Positions 43,170 to 54,087 of a DNA stretch of 64,000 bases are shown piece by piece. Source of the stretch: Cyclina sinensis (lineage: Eukaryota > Mollusca > Bivalvia > Venerida > Veneridae); the NCBI GenBank assembly GCA_012932295.1, contig JAAONU010000004.1:22452872-22516871 (forward strand). Reading direction: 5' to 3'. Both the position numbers and the translations under genes were made by a program. A model generated the notes under the pieces. It saw nothing but the letters and a program-made list of their open reading frames with translations. It did not search any database and had not been told where the DNA came from. The stretch's first letter is position 1. Every line of letters starts with the position of its first letter.

Positions 43170-44565
43170 AGATATGGATTTGCTTTCTACTCTTTGTAAA
43201 TTGAAATAAACCTGACATGCCTTCGTTTTTTTGACAGAATCTATACTTTTGGCGGATTGGGAAAATGATAACATATTTAAAAAGATAAAACAGAAACTAA
43301 ACTCATACAGGATATCGTAAATAAACTTGGTGGCAGAAGAGAAGATCGTTTAAACTAGAGACCAAACACATGTTACAACTGTACGTGCCAACTAGAAATT
43401 GATGTTTGTATTAATCACTCTCGTGTTTGAGCAAAACACATTTGTTTGAAACACTCTTATAAAACACAAACAGATAGAGACAGACATACGGGCGAAGAAT
43501 AACGCATGCTATTTTTCGCATGTTCGCCCTTCAGAAATCGAATACAAATACGAAAATTATGGCAGCGGTTACTTCTCGTTCAGTACAATAATCACTGCCG
43601 ACAGGCATGTCACGTGATGATGGTCGAAAGTAAATAAATAAAATGTATAACTTTTGTTTCAAGTTACTTTTCAAATTCAGCTAAAGTTAACGTGTGCCGG
43701 CAGAGATCTTTTCCGAAGAAAGAAGGGGAGATAACTGCGAAAAGTGTAGTAAAATATCGGTGAGATAGCTCTAAATCATCTCTTACGTTAAGTCCGAGAG
43801 CGACAACGGAAAGTTTAACATTTAGATTCTGATTCTGCAAATTTCTCACCTCAGGATTCGCATAAAGACGAAGTTTTAAAAATGTTGGGTCGAAAATTTT
43901 CGCCTAATTTTCTTGCTTGTAAGCGATTTCTTAAAGGCGAAGATGCGAAATAAATCTGGCGTTGTCGTAATTTAGCGCCCGTAAAATGGCGAAGTTATAA
44001 CTTGCAGAACAGATAACCGGACAAACATAATAAAATCTGATTTTGTATATCCTTATTTTACAGCTATAAATGTCATGTGCTTTACATGCTTTTAATTGTA
44101 TTGCCTGCAAGCTCAAAAACAAAGATTTGTTATAACATGAATCCATAACAGCTCAAGTAAATCAAAGTTGACAAAAAACTGAAGGGTCAATTGACTTTGA
44201 ATCTTGTAAACTGGTCAGGTACAACACACGATTTCCATGCTTTGTAATCTCGTTTTTGCAAAGATAGTCCATACTAGAGATAAAATAGTCTAAAAGGACA
44301 GATAAAATGGACTACGTAATACTAAGTATAAACGGATAAATCAAAAAGTAAAAATAAATCACAGCAAATCAGTTGTACTTTTACATCCAATATATTAAAT
44401 AAAACGCCTTTTTCTTAACAATTCTTTTCTTCAGATCAAATTCATCCGTTCGTAACTAGGCCAGGTTATTGCCTGACATAAGAATAGGCTAACAGACGAT
44501 GAATGAACTATGTCTTAATAAAGCGATAACATTGAATCACTGCGCTACAAAGAACATTACAAATA
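43170..44565. other. Intronic DNA with dispersed-repeat traces
   Basis: Contains a short hairpin GGGCGAAGAATAACGCATG/CGCATGTTCGCCC (about 43490-43530), the AAGAAGGGGAGATAAC repeat shared with 39000, and a GCGAAA-rich patch at 43860-44000 like that at 36035. ATGTCACGTGATGATGGTCGA (about 43608) recurs in altered form near 52918. No exon supported. Confidence 0.4.
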
Positions 44566-44569
44566 TTGT

Positions 44570-44880
44570 AAACAAGAGGGCAATGTTTGCCCTATATCGC
44601 TCACATGAGTATGACTGCTTTTAACAAAGTTGTTATGGACCTGGTTGGCCCAAATTCAAACTTGACCTAAAAAAAATTATAGATGCAGCCTATCTGACAA
44701 ATGTACAGGTTATTTGGACTGAAAATGTTACCTCTAGAGTGTTAACAAGGTCTTTCCATAATTGGGCTCTGTGACCTAAGTTTTGAACCTACATGACCCA
44801 TATTCGAACTTGAGCTACAAATTATTGAAACAACCTTTCTGACGAATTTCCAGGATATTTGGGTTAAAAATAGAAAATCA
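44570..44880 (+). repeat. Truncated copy of the 'AACAAGAGGGC...' dispersed repeat
   Basis: Starts AACAAGAGGGCAATGTTTGC and CCTATATCGCTCACATGAG and follows the 5' part of the 11270-12770 element through GACTGAAAATGTTACCTCTAG and GAACTTGAGCTA, then stops near 44880. The 3' terminal stem-loop is missing. Confidence 0.75.
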
Positions 44881-45646
44881 AAAATATCTTCAAACACATA
44901 CCACGGTAGTTAGAAACATTTTGATTAATAGGTATTTTTATGTTGCTAAATGATCACTAAACTTCTAATTACGTAAATCATATTTCAAATGTTTGAATAG
45001 ATAGAATTATTTGTTTTGGTGGAAGGTAGAATATCATAGTCGTTGAAAAGTTCTTTGTAGTAAGCGTAGTGTCCTTTGAAACACTGGATCGAATGTGTGA
45101 CAATCGATATGTGCTAATTAGATTTAGATGATGCAATCTGCTTAACGTATTTATCCGAAAACAGCTGTTGTGAAACATGTATAAATGGGACATATCCTTG
45201 AAGTAACCGATAATACACGATGATAACGCATGTTTAAGTTTTCTCAAGGGTATGTTGATATAAAGACAGCGTTTATGCAGACTTATGCCTTGATTAAGCA
45301 ACAAATAACATCTTTAGACTTGTGTCGCGTCTAACTCCAAACGTTTATCGCATGACCGCCACAGTTTTTGTTTAAAGATAGGCGTTCTCTAAATTCCGGT
45401 AAAATAACACTTTGATGTGCTCTAAATGAGGTATCGGTACACTTTCTCGCGCATGCCCAGTTGATCATTTTATCATGAACGTGATTGGTTTCATTTTCCC
45501 AGTAGTTCATAGTTACTTTGGCTTGAAAACAGCAGAGGTACCTAATGGGAGTGTAGACCTAAAATATTTAAAAAAAAACGTAGTGGAAAAATCACGAGAC
45601 AGCGTCCATCTTAAAAGAAAAGCTGTGATGGTCATGCGATAAATCA

Positions 45647-45773
45647 GTTATAGAATATTATCGAGGACTTTACCGGCTGGAAATTCCGTCTCGATTAATT
45701 TCCCATGATTGACCCTTGTTGTCGCCCCATTCACTGATACCAGCCGGTAAAGTCCTCGATACTATTCAATAAC
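45647..45773. mobile_element. 127-bp MITE with 34-bp inverted ends
   Basis: Arms 45647-45680 and 45740-45773 contain TATCGAGGACTTTACCGGCTGG-type sequence; the inner 21 bp pair perfectly and two mismatches fall in the outer part. Weaker complementarity may extend about 15 bp outward. The spacer is 59 bp. Non-coding. Confidence 0.7.
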
Positions 45774-45849
45774 TAATACATAACTGCTAGAGCCATGAAA
45801 CTTTTCAAGAATTGTTGTCAGCAAGTGTACTTACACACCTGGATATTTT

Positions 45850-46080
45850 GACGCACATTTATAGGAGATCGACAAAGTTATGTTCCCTGGTTAAGCAAAA
45901 AATAGCATGTTTAGACTCATGTCGCATGTAACTCTTAACTGCTATAGCCATAAAACTTTCTAATAATATTTGTCAACATGTGAACTTACGCCCCTGGGTA
46001 TTTTGACGCAAATTGATCGGAGGTCGACAGAGTTATCCCCCTGATTAAGTAAAAGTTAGCATTTTTAGACTCCTTAATGT
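45850..46080 (+). repeat. Two-copy degenerate repeat
   Basis: The phrase CTGGATATTTTGACGCACATTTATAGGAGATCGACAAAGTTAT recurs as CTGGGTATTTTGACGCAAATTGATCGGAGGTCGACAGAGTTAT about 170 bases later, with AATAGCATGTTTAGACTC and GTTAGCATTTTTAGACTC also in step. Part of a dispersed tandem family. Confidence 0.55.
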
Positions 46081-46557
46081 TAAGGAAAATGTTTATACGC
46101 ACCTGTGATTGTACAGGATTTTTTTGTGACAATACAGCGGAATGTGTGGGCATCCGTGTCCTGTGGACGCATCTCTAGTCTTGTAATTAATTCAACTGTT
46201 TGTTTAATATGTCAGTTTATTTCGACAAAATATTAATTGGAAACATTCTTTTCATTGGACTTAAAATCATAGTAATTCACAGTATTAATATATTGATCAG
46301 AATTGTCTTTGAATGGAACCAGTGCATCTTTATATAAATTCAGTCTTATTATGTTTGTTATGGAAATAACATTGTACAAAAAAAGTTTTGTCAAATAAAG
46401 TTTCATATTTCAGTATATTAAACCAACTCTCTTTGTATTGATCCGAAACAATTTATTTTAGTTTGTTTTTGAAATGTATAAACTGAAAAAAGGCTCACAT
46501 AAAACCAACTACCAATATATGGATTCATATGACTTTGTTATAAGTATATAGAGGATA

Positions 46558-46692
46558 TTTGTTTGTTTTTGTGGAAGATGAGAATTTATTTCATCGAGTG
46601 AACACCATATGTGATATTTTCACGAGTGGCGCAACACATATGGTGTTCACGAGATGAAATAAATTTCCATCTTCCATTAAAAAACAAACAAA
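46558..46692. mobile_element. 135-bp MITE with ~56-bp inverted ends
   Basis: The left arm TTTGTTTGTTTTTGTGGAAG ... GAACACCATATGTG (46558-46613) pairs with the right arm CACATATGGTGTTC ... AACAAACAAA (46635-46692) with few mismatches around a 21-bp loop (ATATTTTCACGAGTGGCGCAA). The near-complete palindrome explains open frames on both strands here (46586-46786 minus, 46611-46826 plus); neither is a gene. Confidence 0.75.
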
Positions 46693-47364
46693 TTTTCTTT
46701 TTTATTTTATGCCAACACGTCAAAAATGGGTATTTTATGACATTTTTACTCAGGGCCTTGAATAAATTCCCCATGGTGAGCCCCAAATCAGTTAATGCGT
46801 ACTTTGGTCAAACCGTTACTAACTAATACCGAGTAATATTCAATCAATTGAATTGAAAGTCGGCCATATTGGATATTGTCCATGTGAGTTATGTAAACAA
46901 ATCAGACATTTTAAATAATTTATGGCGAATTTCATCATTGTTCACAACTAGTTAGGCTCAGGAATTCAATATTATAACTGGATTTAACAAGGTAAATAAA
47001 TTTCACTCGCTGTCACTGTCTGAAATACAGCGGATTCTCTTGTATTTACGCGGTGGGGAAATTAGTTCCGGCACAAACAGTGGATTATCAAAATGGTAAT
47101 TTCACTGATTAAAAACAGTGGATTATCACTTTTATCTCACTGATATTTCCCTATATTTCATTGGTAGGCATAAAATAAATGAAACTAATTGTCTTTATAT
47201 TGGACCGGAGAAGCAATATATGAGTTGATTTTGATATTTTATTTAATCATGTCTTACATGTATTAAATCAAAATAACATACATAAAATCACCTTTCTTTT
47301 GTCATATTGAGCCGACGTTGCAGATAATTCCTGAAAGGGCACTGAAAGCCTCCAGAGGGTTTAT

Positions 47365-47514
47365 ATGACAATATTGTTACCGACTCAGGCATTTGCACTC
47401 AGACACAGATCCCTCCACATGTCAGAGGAGGATGATAGAGTTGTAGAATATACTTCACTTAGGTGGCAGGATGAGGATGCTGATGATGATTCTAATATTG
47501 ATGCAGTGTCTTAA
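47365..47514 (+). pseudogene. Acidic 49-codon ORF remnant, probable C-terminal coding fragment
   Basis: The frame includes ALRHRSLHMSEEDDRVVEYT and then SLRWQDEDADDDSNIDAVS before TAA at 47512-47514. The acidic, low-AT residue content is unlike chance sequence here. The preceding bases (TTGCAG at about 47315, then IIPERALKASRGF in a different frame) suggest the fragment once continued upstream and has suffered a frameshift. AAATAAAG follows about 30 bases after the stop. It may be a processed pseudogene end. Source gene not recognised. Confidence 0.3.
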
Positions 47515-47689
47515 ACATCCAAGCGGTCAAGACAACCCTGAGAAATAAAGTTACCTTTAATGTACTTAGGGTAGTTCAGGTTATGGAGATGGAAAAGAGA
47601 AGCTAGATAAAGGATTAGAGCTTCTGCAGTGTTATTATTGTTGTGAATGTTTCTTTACCACCAAATACATTAGCGACAAATGCCTTTTA

Positions 47690-48700
47690 GCTCATCTGAT
47701 CGAAGGTCAGGTGTAGCTTTTAGTATACTGTTTTGCTTGTCGTCCGCCCACCCGTCGTACACAATTGACTTTAAACAAATCTCCTACATCACCGGGTCAA
47801 TTGTAGTTAAACTTTACAGACATAATTCGTGTACAGTCTTCTCTCAGTTATGTAAAAAATGGAATTCCGTGCAGAACTCTGGTTCCCATGAAAACTGAAA
47901 GGAAAAACTTAAAAAATATTCTTGTCTGAAACCACAAGGCCTAAAGCTTACATATTTGGTTGATAGCTCTTTTCTTATCTACTGAATCTCCATCAAAGTT
48001 ATATTAGTCATGGCCATGGGGTCAGAATTGGCCCGAGCCCAAGGGTCACTTCATTTTAGAGTTGTATAAGCAAAACTTAAAAAGATCTTCTTATCAGAAA
48101 CCAAAAGGCCTAGACTTAAGATGTTTGGTATGTATGTTTGTCTAGTGGACCTCTACCAAGTTGATTCAAATCATGACCCCAGGATCAAAATTAACACCGC
48201 CCTAGGGGTCACTTGATCATACAAAGAGTTAAATAGAAAAAAAATTCTGTATTAAAATCTCTTGTCTGAAACCACAAGGCTTAGACCTTACATATTTAGT
48301 TGCCAGCATCATCTAGACAAAGTGGACTTCTACCAAAGTTATATATTAAATGGCTGTGGGGTCAGAATTGATCCGAGCCCAGGGGTCACCTTATTTTTCT
48401 TAGACTTAGATAAGAAAAACAAAACATCTTTTCAGAAACCATTAAGCTTATTTTCCACTGTCTAGTGGACCTCTACCAAGTTCATACAAATCATGGCCCG
48501 TGGATCAAAATTGGCCCCGCCCAAGGGGTCACTTGATCTTACACACAGTTATAAAGGAAAACAGATTGTTTTATAAATTTTCTTGTCTTATACCACAAAA
48601 CCTATAGCTTACATATTTGAATGATAGTATCGTCTTGTAGACCTCTATAAATCATGTCTCTGGAGTCAGAATTGGCCAAAATAGATGAGATGTTGTGAGT
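47690..48700 (-). repeat. Inverted copy of the 'GTGACCCCTGG...TTGGTAGAGGTCCA' clam-type repeat
   Basis: About four units, reverse complement of the 9955-10750 and 11700-12530 type: TAGTGGACCTCTACCAAGTT, ATCATGACCCCAGGATCAAA, CCGCCCTAGGGGTCACTTGA and CTTGTCTGAAACCACAAGGC. It starts with TTTAGCTCATCTGATCGAAGG near 47687, which in reverse corresponds to the AGCTCAC end of such elements. Confidence 0.7.
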
Positions 48701-49051
48701 GTCCCCTCGTGGAATTTGAGGGTCGCCGAGTTCTTTTCCTGTGTCCATTTCTTAATAAATCTTACCATTTAGTTAATGCTCTGGAAGAAGTAGAACAGAG
48801 CGAGAATTTTTTTTCAGAGAGATAGAGACAGGAAAAGGAGGAGGAGAAGTGTGTGTGTGGGCGGGGAAATAAAAATAATGACAGCTACATAAATCCTTAC
48901 CTGTTATCATCAACTACAGAATAAACCTTATATGATTAGATGTTTATAACATATACTGTTTTGGTGTCTTCTTGTCGAATTAAGGGAAGAGTATGTTATA
49001 GCCCGCATATGATTGTTGCTTTTTATGCTTACATCTTTCCTCGATTTTTAG

Positions 49052-49147
49052 GCAGTCCAAACTGTAAGAACGCTGTGTGTCCACTGGTAGGATGTAATAA
49101 CCCTGTAAAGCCCCCTGGAGCTTGTTGCCCATTCTGTTTACCAACAG
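49052..49147 (+). CDS. Exon 2 of the secreted cysteine-rich protein: repeat 2
   Basis: The acceptor CCTCGATTTTTAG and the donor CCAACAG|GTATTT bound a 96-base exon, phase 1 on both sides, hence symmetric. It encodes repeat 2: C-KNAV-C-PLVG-C-NNPVK-PPG-A-CC-PF-C, followed by LPT and a junction Gly. A symmetric 32-codon exon carrying exactly one repeat is the classic arrangement for repeat number change by exon duplication or skipping. Confidence 0.75.
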
Positions 49148-49433
49148 GTATTTCTTATTGCCCAGGAACCTTCCTGATTCTGATAGATGAAATTCTGTTA
49201 TATGTTATTTAAATTAGAATAAAATCCCATGGCATTCAAACAGTTTACGTCAAACATATTTTTTTTTTCAAAATCAAACTTGAAAAGAATCGGCAGAAAC
49301 GGTTGTACCTAAGTAAATAAGTGAATTGTTAATCATCGTAATTTCATCAATTCAGTTTTATCGTAAAAGTCATTGGTATAGTGCCTTTGTTTCACAACAA
49401 ATGAAAGTTCAGTTTAATATTTCTGTATTTCAG

Positions 49434-49540
49434 GAAATACGAGATGCGAAGACATCGCTTGTAAAGCATTGGCATGCGATAATCAGAAAACACCACCAGG
49501 CCATTGTTGTCCATTATGTGCACCACCTAACACAAATTAA
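49434..49540 (+). CDS. Exon 3 (terminal) of the secreted cysteine-rich protein: repeat 3
   Basis: The acceptor ATTTCTGTATTTCAG starts a phase-1 exon encoding repeat 3: C-EDIA-C-KALA-C-DNQKT-PPG-H-CC-PL-C, then APPNTN and TAA at 49538-49540. A possible ATTAAA polyadenylation signal lies at 49622-49627. Intron 2 is 286 bases. Repeat spacing is identical to that in exons 1 and 2 while the residues between cysteines differ strongly, so the spacing and the PPG are the conserved features. Confidence 0.75.
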
Positions 49541-49639
49541 TGGATCAGAATTATTTTTTAACACTTTGGCAAACATTATATTTAATTCTATTACACTACT
49601 CAGTCAAACAATTCAAATGTCATTAAAATTCTATTATCT

Positions 49640-50842
49640 ACTTAGGTGAAATGGATTCCTGGTTCGAATCCTATCAGGGTTGAGAGTCTTCATGACTTTC
49701 TGCATTCCTCACTTTCGGCACGAGCACTGGTTTGAACCCAGGAAGCAGTCGTTCAGAGAGATTGATATAGGTTAGGTAATAGGTTTAAAATAAATGGAAA
49801 ATACACAATCAATGCGGCCTAAAGTTATGTCATGTTATTAGACTAGGGTAGACAATTCACAAAGATTGACTGTGACTGTATTTAAAGAATTTTCAATTAA
49901 CTTAAAGTATTAAACTGTTAGCAAGCAAATGCAGAACAAATAAAAAACACCAGTTGAACCGAAACAAGCTTTTTTCTCTATTTGGACTGGTAAAAATGAT
50001 TAACCCTGAACTTTTGACAAAGCGAGCTGATCTCGGGACCTGCAGAATATTATAAAAGCATTCAACATGATAAACAGGAACATTCAAATTGCCATTTTTC
50101 AATCTAATTGTGACAACGACATGTTACTTTAACCTTACAATCCTGGTTCTTGTTCACGAAACGTCATTTTAATGTGATGAACATTTCGGTAAATCATACT
50201 TTTAAGCTTGAAGGAATGAGATACAGAGCGGTCCAGAATTTTACATGGAAGAAAAGCGGGCATTTTAGATACTATATTCCCTCTATCACAGTCAGAAAGG
50301 GAGCCATAAATTGTTATGTATACTGCTGGTATAAAAAACAATGAATTGAAAATATCACACATTTTAATGCACCTTATATGGCGTGGTTAATTCAAGAATA
50401 GAGCATTATCCCCACATTCTGCATAAATAAGAAACATTATCAAATGACGCTTTCAAATACATCATCTAAATTGGCAATTAAATTTCTAACATCAGTCTCT
50501 CGTCTTCTTCTTCTCTCTCTTTCACGCGATATGTGAATTGCACTTTCCCAACTGAAGTGACTTCTTACTGAAATTGGAAATCCATTGTGCGGTAGGAAAA
50601 GTACTCAACACTAGCTAAACTGACTATTTCACGACAACGACACAAGAAATCCACATCACGACATGTAAATATAAGAACACCGACATACGTGACTATTACA
50701 TGACTTTGATAATTCACATTACAATATGCAAATATTACACCACAAAATGATCTCACAACGACATTTGAAATTTACATCACTATATGTGAAAAACACTTAA
50801 ACTAGACATGAATCCATTAGAAACGGATGCTTTCAGTTGGCA

Positions 50843-50875
<33 letters not shown>

Positions 50876-51050
50876 TTATATAGCAATGTTATCGTTTATT
50901 ATTGAATTTGGATCAAATATAAACATGATGAGTACTGAAAAGGTAATCATGCTAGTAATGTAATGGGTTTTGAATAGAAGTTGAAGATATTGTATAAAAC
51001 ACTAAAGGTACTGTCTGGTCTTATTAAATTATTGTCTGAAGTTCTTTATG
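49640..51050. other. Intergenic DNA; B-box-like fragment and (GT)n
   Basis: GATTCCTGGTTCGAATCCTAT at about 49650-49671 contains a canonical B-box (GGTTCGAATCC) without a matching A-box, so it is probably a SINE fragment. A (GT)n run occupies 50845-50874. CTTCTTCTTCTCTCTCTTTC is at about 50502. No gene supported. Confidence 0.5.
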
Positions 51051-51054
51051 TATA

Positions 51055-52632
51055 CTAATCAAAATTTGATAGGGATTACTTTTTATTTCGTAAATATCTT
51101 TTTAATGATTACCGGTACCTCAAGATAACTGATTTTTTCTCATACATGTAGTTTATTCATATGGCAAAGCCGACCTATCCAGCAGATTTTGATTGTTTAC
51201 CTGTACATGGCTCGAGATGCACGGGAAAAGCGATACCCCTGGAAAAGTGGTGCACCGCGGTCATGTACCTTCATGTACACATCCGTTTTATTCAGACTTC
51301 GCTTGTGCATGGTAACGTTTATATCGAACCTAGCACTGGTCATGGCAAATCTACGGAAAAAGCGGCGTATGGACGATGAGGAGATGAATAGGGGGGTAGG
51401 GATGCTCGAGGCTGGGCTTCCCAACGGCAAGTGGCAGGTGTCCTTGGGGTGTTCCAGATCACCGTTGCCAGGATGTGGCGATGGTTTCAAACTTACAGGC
51501 ATGTCAAGCATGCATGTTAGGCATGGCGGAGGGCGTCAGAGGTCCACAACTCAGCGTGAGGACCGGTTTATTGTCGATCAAGCGCGACGTCAGAGCTTTG
51601 TTACCGCTGCTGCCCTCCAAAATGACTTCCAGAATGCCAATGGTGTAAGACAACCACTCAAAACATCAGGAACCTTCTTCCTACAGCTGGCATGAAGGCT
51701 AGAAGGCCAGATTTCCGAATCCCATTGATGCAAAACCACATCCAGGCACGTCTTCAATGGGCCCGCCATCACGCCAGGTGGACGCTGCATGACTGGACCC
51801 CAGTGCTGTTCACTGACGAGTCTAGAGTTTGTGTGGACTTTACTGATAGGCGAGTGCGGGTATGGAGATCCGCCAATGAGCGTTTGGCACCTGTATGTGT
51901 TGCTACCCATGACCGTCATGGCGGGGGCTCGGTCATGGTGTGGGCGGGCATTAGCATGCAGGGAAGAACGGACCTGCACATTGTTCAAAACAGCACATTG
52001 ACGGCTGTACGATATGTCAATGAGATCTTAGATGTGCACTTTCGTCCGTATGCTGGTGCTATAGGCCCTGAGTTCATTTTAATTGACGACAACGCCCGGC
52101 CTCACAGGGCAAGGGTCACCGACGAGTTCCTGGAGGCAGCGGCCATAGAGAGAATGGACTGGTCAGCAAGTTCTCCAGACTTCAATCCAATAGAGCACGC
52201 CTGGGACATGCTGCAGACTGCAATATCTGCTCGCCCAGTCCAGCCAACCACGGTCCCTGGGCTACAGCAGGTCCTTCTGGACGAGTGGGCTCGACTCCCA
52301 CAACAAAGCATCCGGAGACTCATTAGCAGCATGAGAATGCGGCGCAGAGCAATAATCCAAGCAAACGGACACCACACGCGATATTAAAGCAACATTCAGG
52401 CCACAGACTTGATTTTCCAAAAAGTTCCATTTCATCTCCTGTCTGTGTTATCCCAAATTCGTGCCCCTCCCACGGCTCAGCCTCTGTCACGCTTCAACGG
52501 TTTACAGACATACTCATTTTGTGGTACCAAACTGTTGTCACATAAACATATTTTCAGAATCACAACAATCTTTCAACCTTATATAGTAAATATACACATT
52601 CTTATAAGTGATCCTTATCAAATTTTGAGTAG
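51055..52632 (+). mobile_element. Tc1/mariner transposon with both ends and TA duplications
   Basis: The left end CTAATCAAAATTTGATAGGG and the right end, reverse complemented, CTACTCAAAATTTGATAAGG match in 22 of 25 positions over the full inverted repeat. TA flanks both sides (51053-51054 and 52633-52634), the target duplication of this superfamily. Length 1578 bp, normal for Tc1. The transposase inside is broken by indels, so the copy is not autonomous. The ends are well enough preserved that trans-mobilisation cannot be excluded. Confidence 0.9.
51369..52387 (+). pseudogene. Tc1-like (DD34E) transposase, frameshifted
   Basis: The N-terminal helix-turn-helix region (RRMDDEE ... SQRQVAGVLGV ... 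FQTYRHVKH) is spread over different frames. At least three indels are visible: a missing base near 51419, a GCATGTT-like insertion near 51508, and a change near 51645. From 51692 the catalytic half is open: LFTDESRVCVDF (first Asp), GGGSVMVWAGI, LIDDNARPHRARV (second Asp) and SPDFNPIEHAWDML (Glu), with 34 residues between the second Asp and the Glu. It ends HTRY at TAA 52385-52387. The catalytic triad is intact, but the DNA-binding half is not readable in one frame. Confidence 0.9.
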
Positions 52633-52639
52633 TATACAT

Positions 52640-53440
52640 ATATGGAGCGATAATATTAGCCCTGATAACATGTCCTCCTATCTCTTAAAACATGGCTCCA
52701 GTTTCAGATACGAATGTGTACAGAGACTTTCGAAAATAAACTGAAATTTCTATCGAATAAAAACTCACAAAGTAAGTGTGTGTAAATGTATCTATCATTC
52801 TGTTTTGTTAAATAGGTTCGTTGATCCACTTATCAAACGCCGGTCATCTAATTCAGGCCAAGAAAATCCACTCAACGGAACTTCTTTTAGCAGAACAGTT
52901 ATTACTCCTATCACGCATGCCACATGATGATGGTTGCAAGTAAATAAACAAAACACTTACTATATTTTTATCATTTTATAACATCAATACATCTTTATAA
53001 GAATTATATCTATGGGACACTGGTGCCCCAGTTCTGCGCCGCAGTCAACATGCTTGTCCTTGTACGGTGCAGAGTAGTGGGGGCAGGTGGTTGGTGAGTA
53101 GTTGCGAATGAAGTGCTTTGGAAGATAGCAGGGAGGAAAGGTGTCTGTCGTTGATTTACATGGATCAAGCCAGGGTAAGGAGGATACCATATAATGGGAA
53201 CTAGTGGATCTGATACTTACGACTAGGTACCAAGATGTGATCACTGAGGATATTCAGGGTCGAACATGGAGAGAGTATCTTAAAAGGGTACTTTAAAAAA
53301 ATTGGAGTGATAGAGCTGAATGGCATGGGTACTCGGAGAAGCTCCAGAAGGGGAGAGGAGGGAGTGCGTGAGGTAAAAGCGGAAGGTGCATGTTGCAGGG
53401 AATGGGATAAATAGGGATGCGAATGGGGTTGAACAAGCAC
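52640..53440. other. Intergenic segment with an unassigned GC-richer open stretch
   Basis: Between about 52990 and 53400 GC content rises and several frames on both strands stay open. One is a minus-strand stretch with CKSTTDTFPPCYLPKHFIRN and CPHYSAPYKDKHVDCGAELG ending near 52985; another is a plus-strand stretch with QDVITEDIQGRTWREYLKR-like sequence. I cannot decide which, if any, is the true sense; it may be a decayed gene or mobile-element fragment. Confidence 0.25.
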
Positions 53441-53574
53441 TTAGAGGGTCAGAAAGAAGTTTTTCATACCTCGTAGTAATATATGAATTAATGTTTCATG
53501 CTCATTGTACAGCACTGATACATGGGACCTCGGTTAAACATCTCATCCGAAAGACAATTAGTAATATTAGTAGA

Positions 53575-53647
53575 GGAGCGGGGGATCAATCTTGGGACCC
53601 CTGGGTTACCAGTCTAGCGCGTTACCACTGGACCACTGATCCGCTCC
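53575..53647 (-). repeat. tRNA-derived sequence with intact acceptor-like stem
   Basis: On the minus strand GGAGCGG and CCGCTCC form a perfect 7-bp terminal stem. Inside are TGGTCCAGTGGTAACGCG (A-box-like) and GGTCCCAAGATTGATCCC (expanded B-box region). The B-box is altered by extra bases and the T-loop cannot form properly, so I call it a SINE head or tRNA pseudogene, not a functional tRNA. Confidence 0.5.
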
Positions 53648-53919
53648 AAGGTGACAGCACATTCTCATTTAATATTTTAACTTACATAGCCTGAGGTCTA
53701 GTTTTGATGAGCACACGACATAAACTTTTGAGCGACAGACAGACAGATGGACGGTCAGAATGACAGACGAACAAACAGACAAGAGCAAACCCAAGTGCCC
53801 GCCTAAAAACGGCGGGGTGTAACAAAAATAAGATGGGCCATAGCAATAAAATAAATAAAATCAAATAAAATAAAATCAAAAAGGTAATGTTATGCCCTTT
53901 TTTCAAGTTTGTGGCCTTA

Positions 53920-54087
53920 TTTCTACGTTACATCAGGATAGCCATAGACCTCACGTCACTATTGACAACACAATATTTCTGCGTTACATCAGGAAAGCCA
54001 TAGACTTCACGTCACTTTTGACAACACATTATTTCTACGTTACATCAGGATAGCCATAGACCACACGTCACTAATGACAACATATTA
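53920..54087 (+). repeat. 56-bp tandem repeat, three units
   Basis: TTCTACGTTACATCAGGATA and GCCATAGACCTCACGTCACT recur at 53921, 53977 and 54033, with the third unit ending near 54087. Few differences between units. Each unit contains TACGTTAC and CACGTCAC words. Confidence 0.9.

Larger units (their letters stand above)
41825..49051 (+). other. 7.2-kb intron 1 of the secreted three-repeat protein gene
   Basis: Bounded by GTACAG and TCGATTTTTAG. It contains MITEs at 42739-43169, 45647-45773 and 46558-46692, a truncated dispersed repeat at 44570-44880, an acidic ORF remnant at 47365-47514 and an inverted clam-type repeat at about 47690-48700. I searched by eye for further CC-P-x-C encoding exons inside it and found none. 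Confidence 0.6.

Noticed and set aside
53575..53647. Functional tRNA gene
   Set aside because: The 7-bp terminal stem is perfect, but the T-arm region has extra bases and no proper T-loop or anticodon arm could be drawn.
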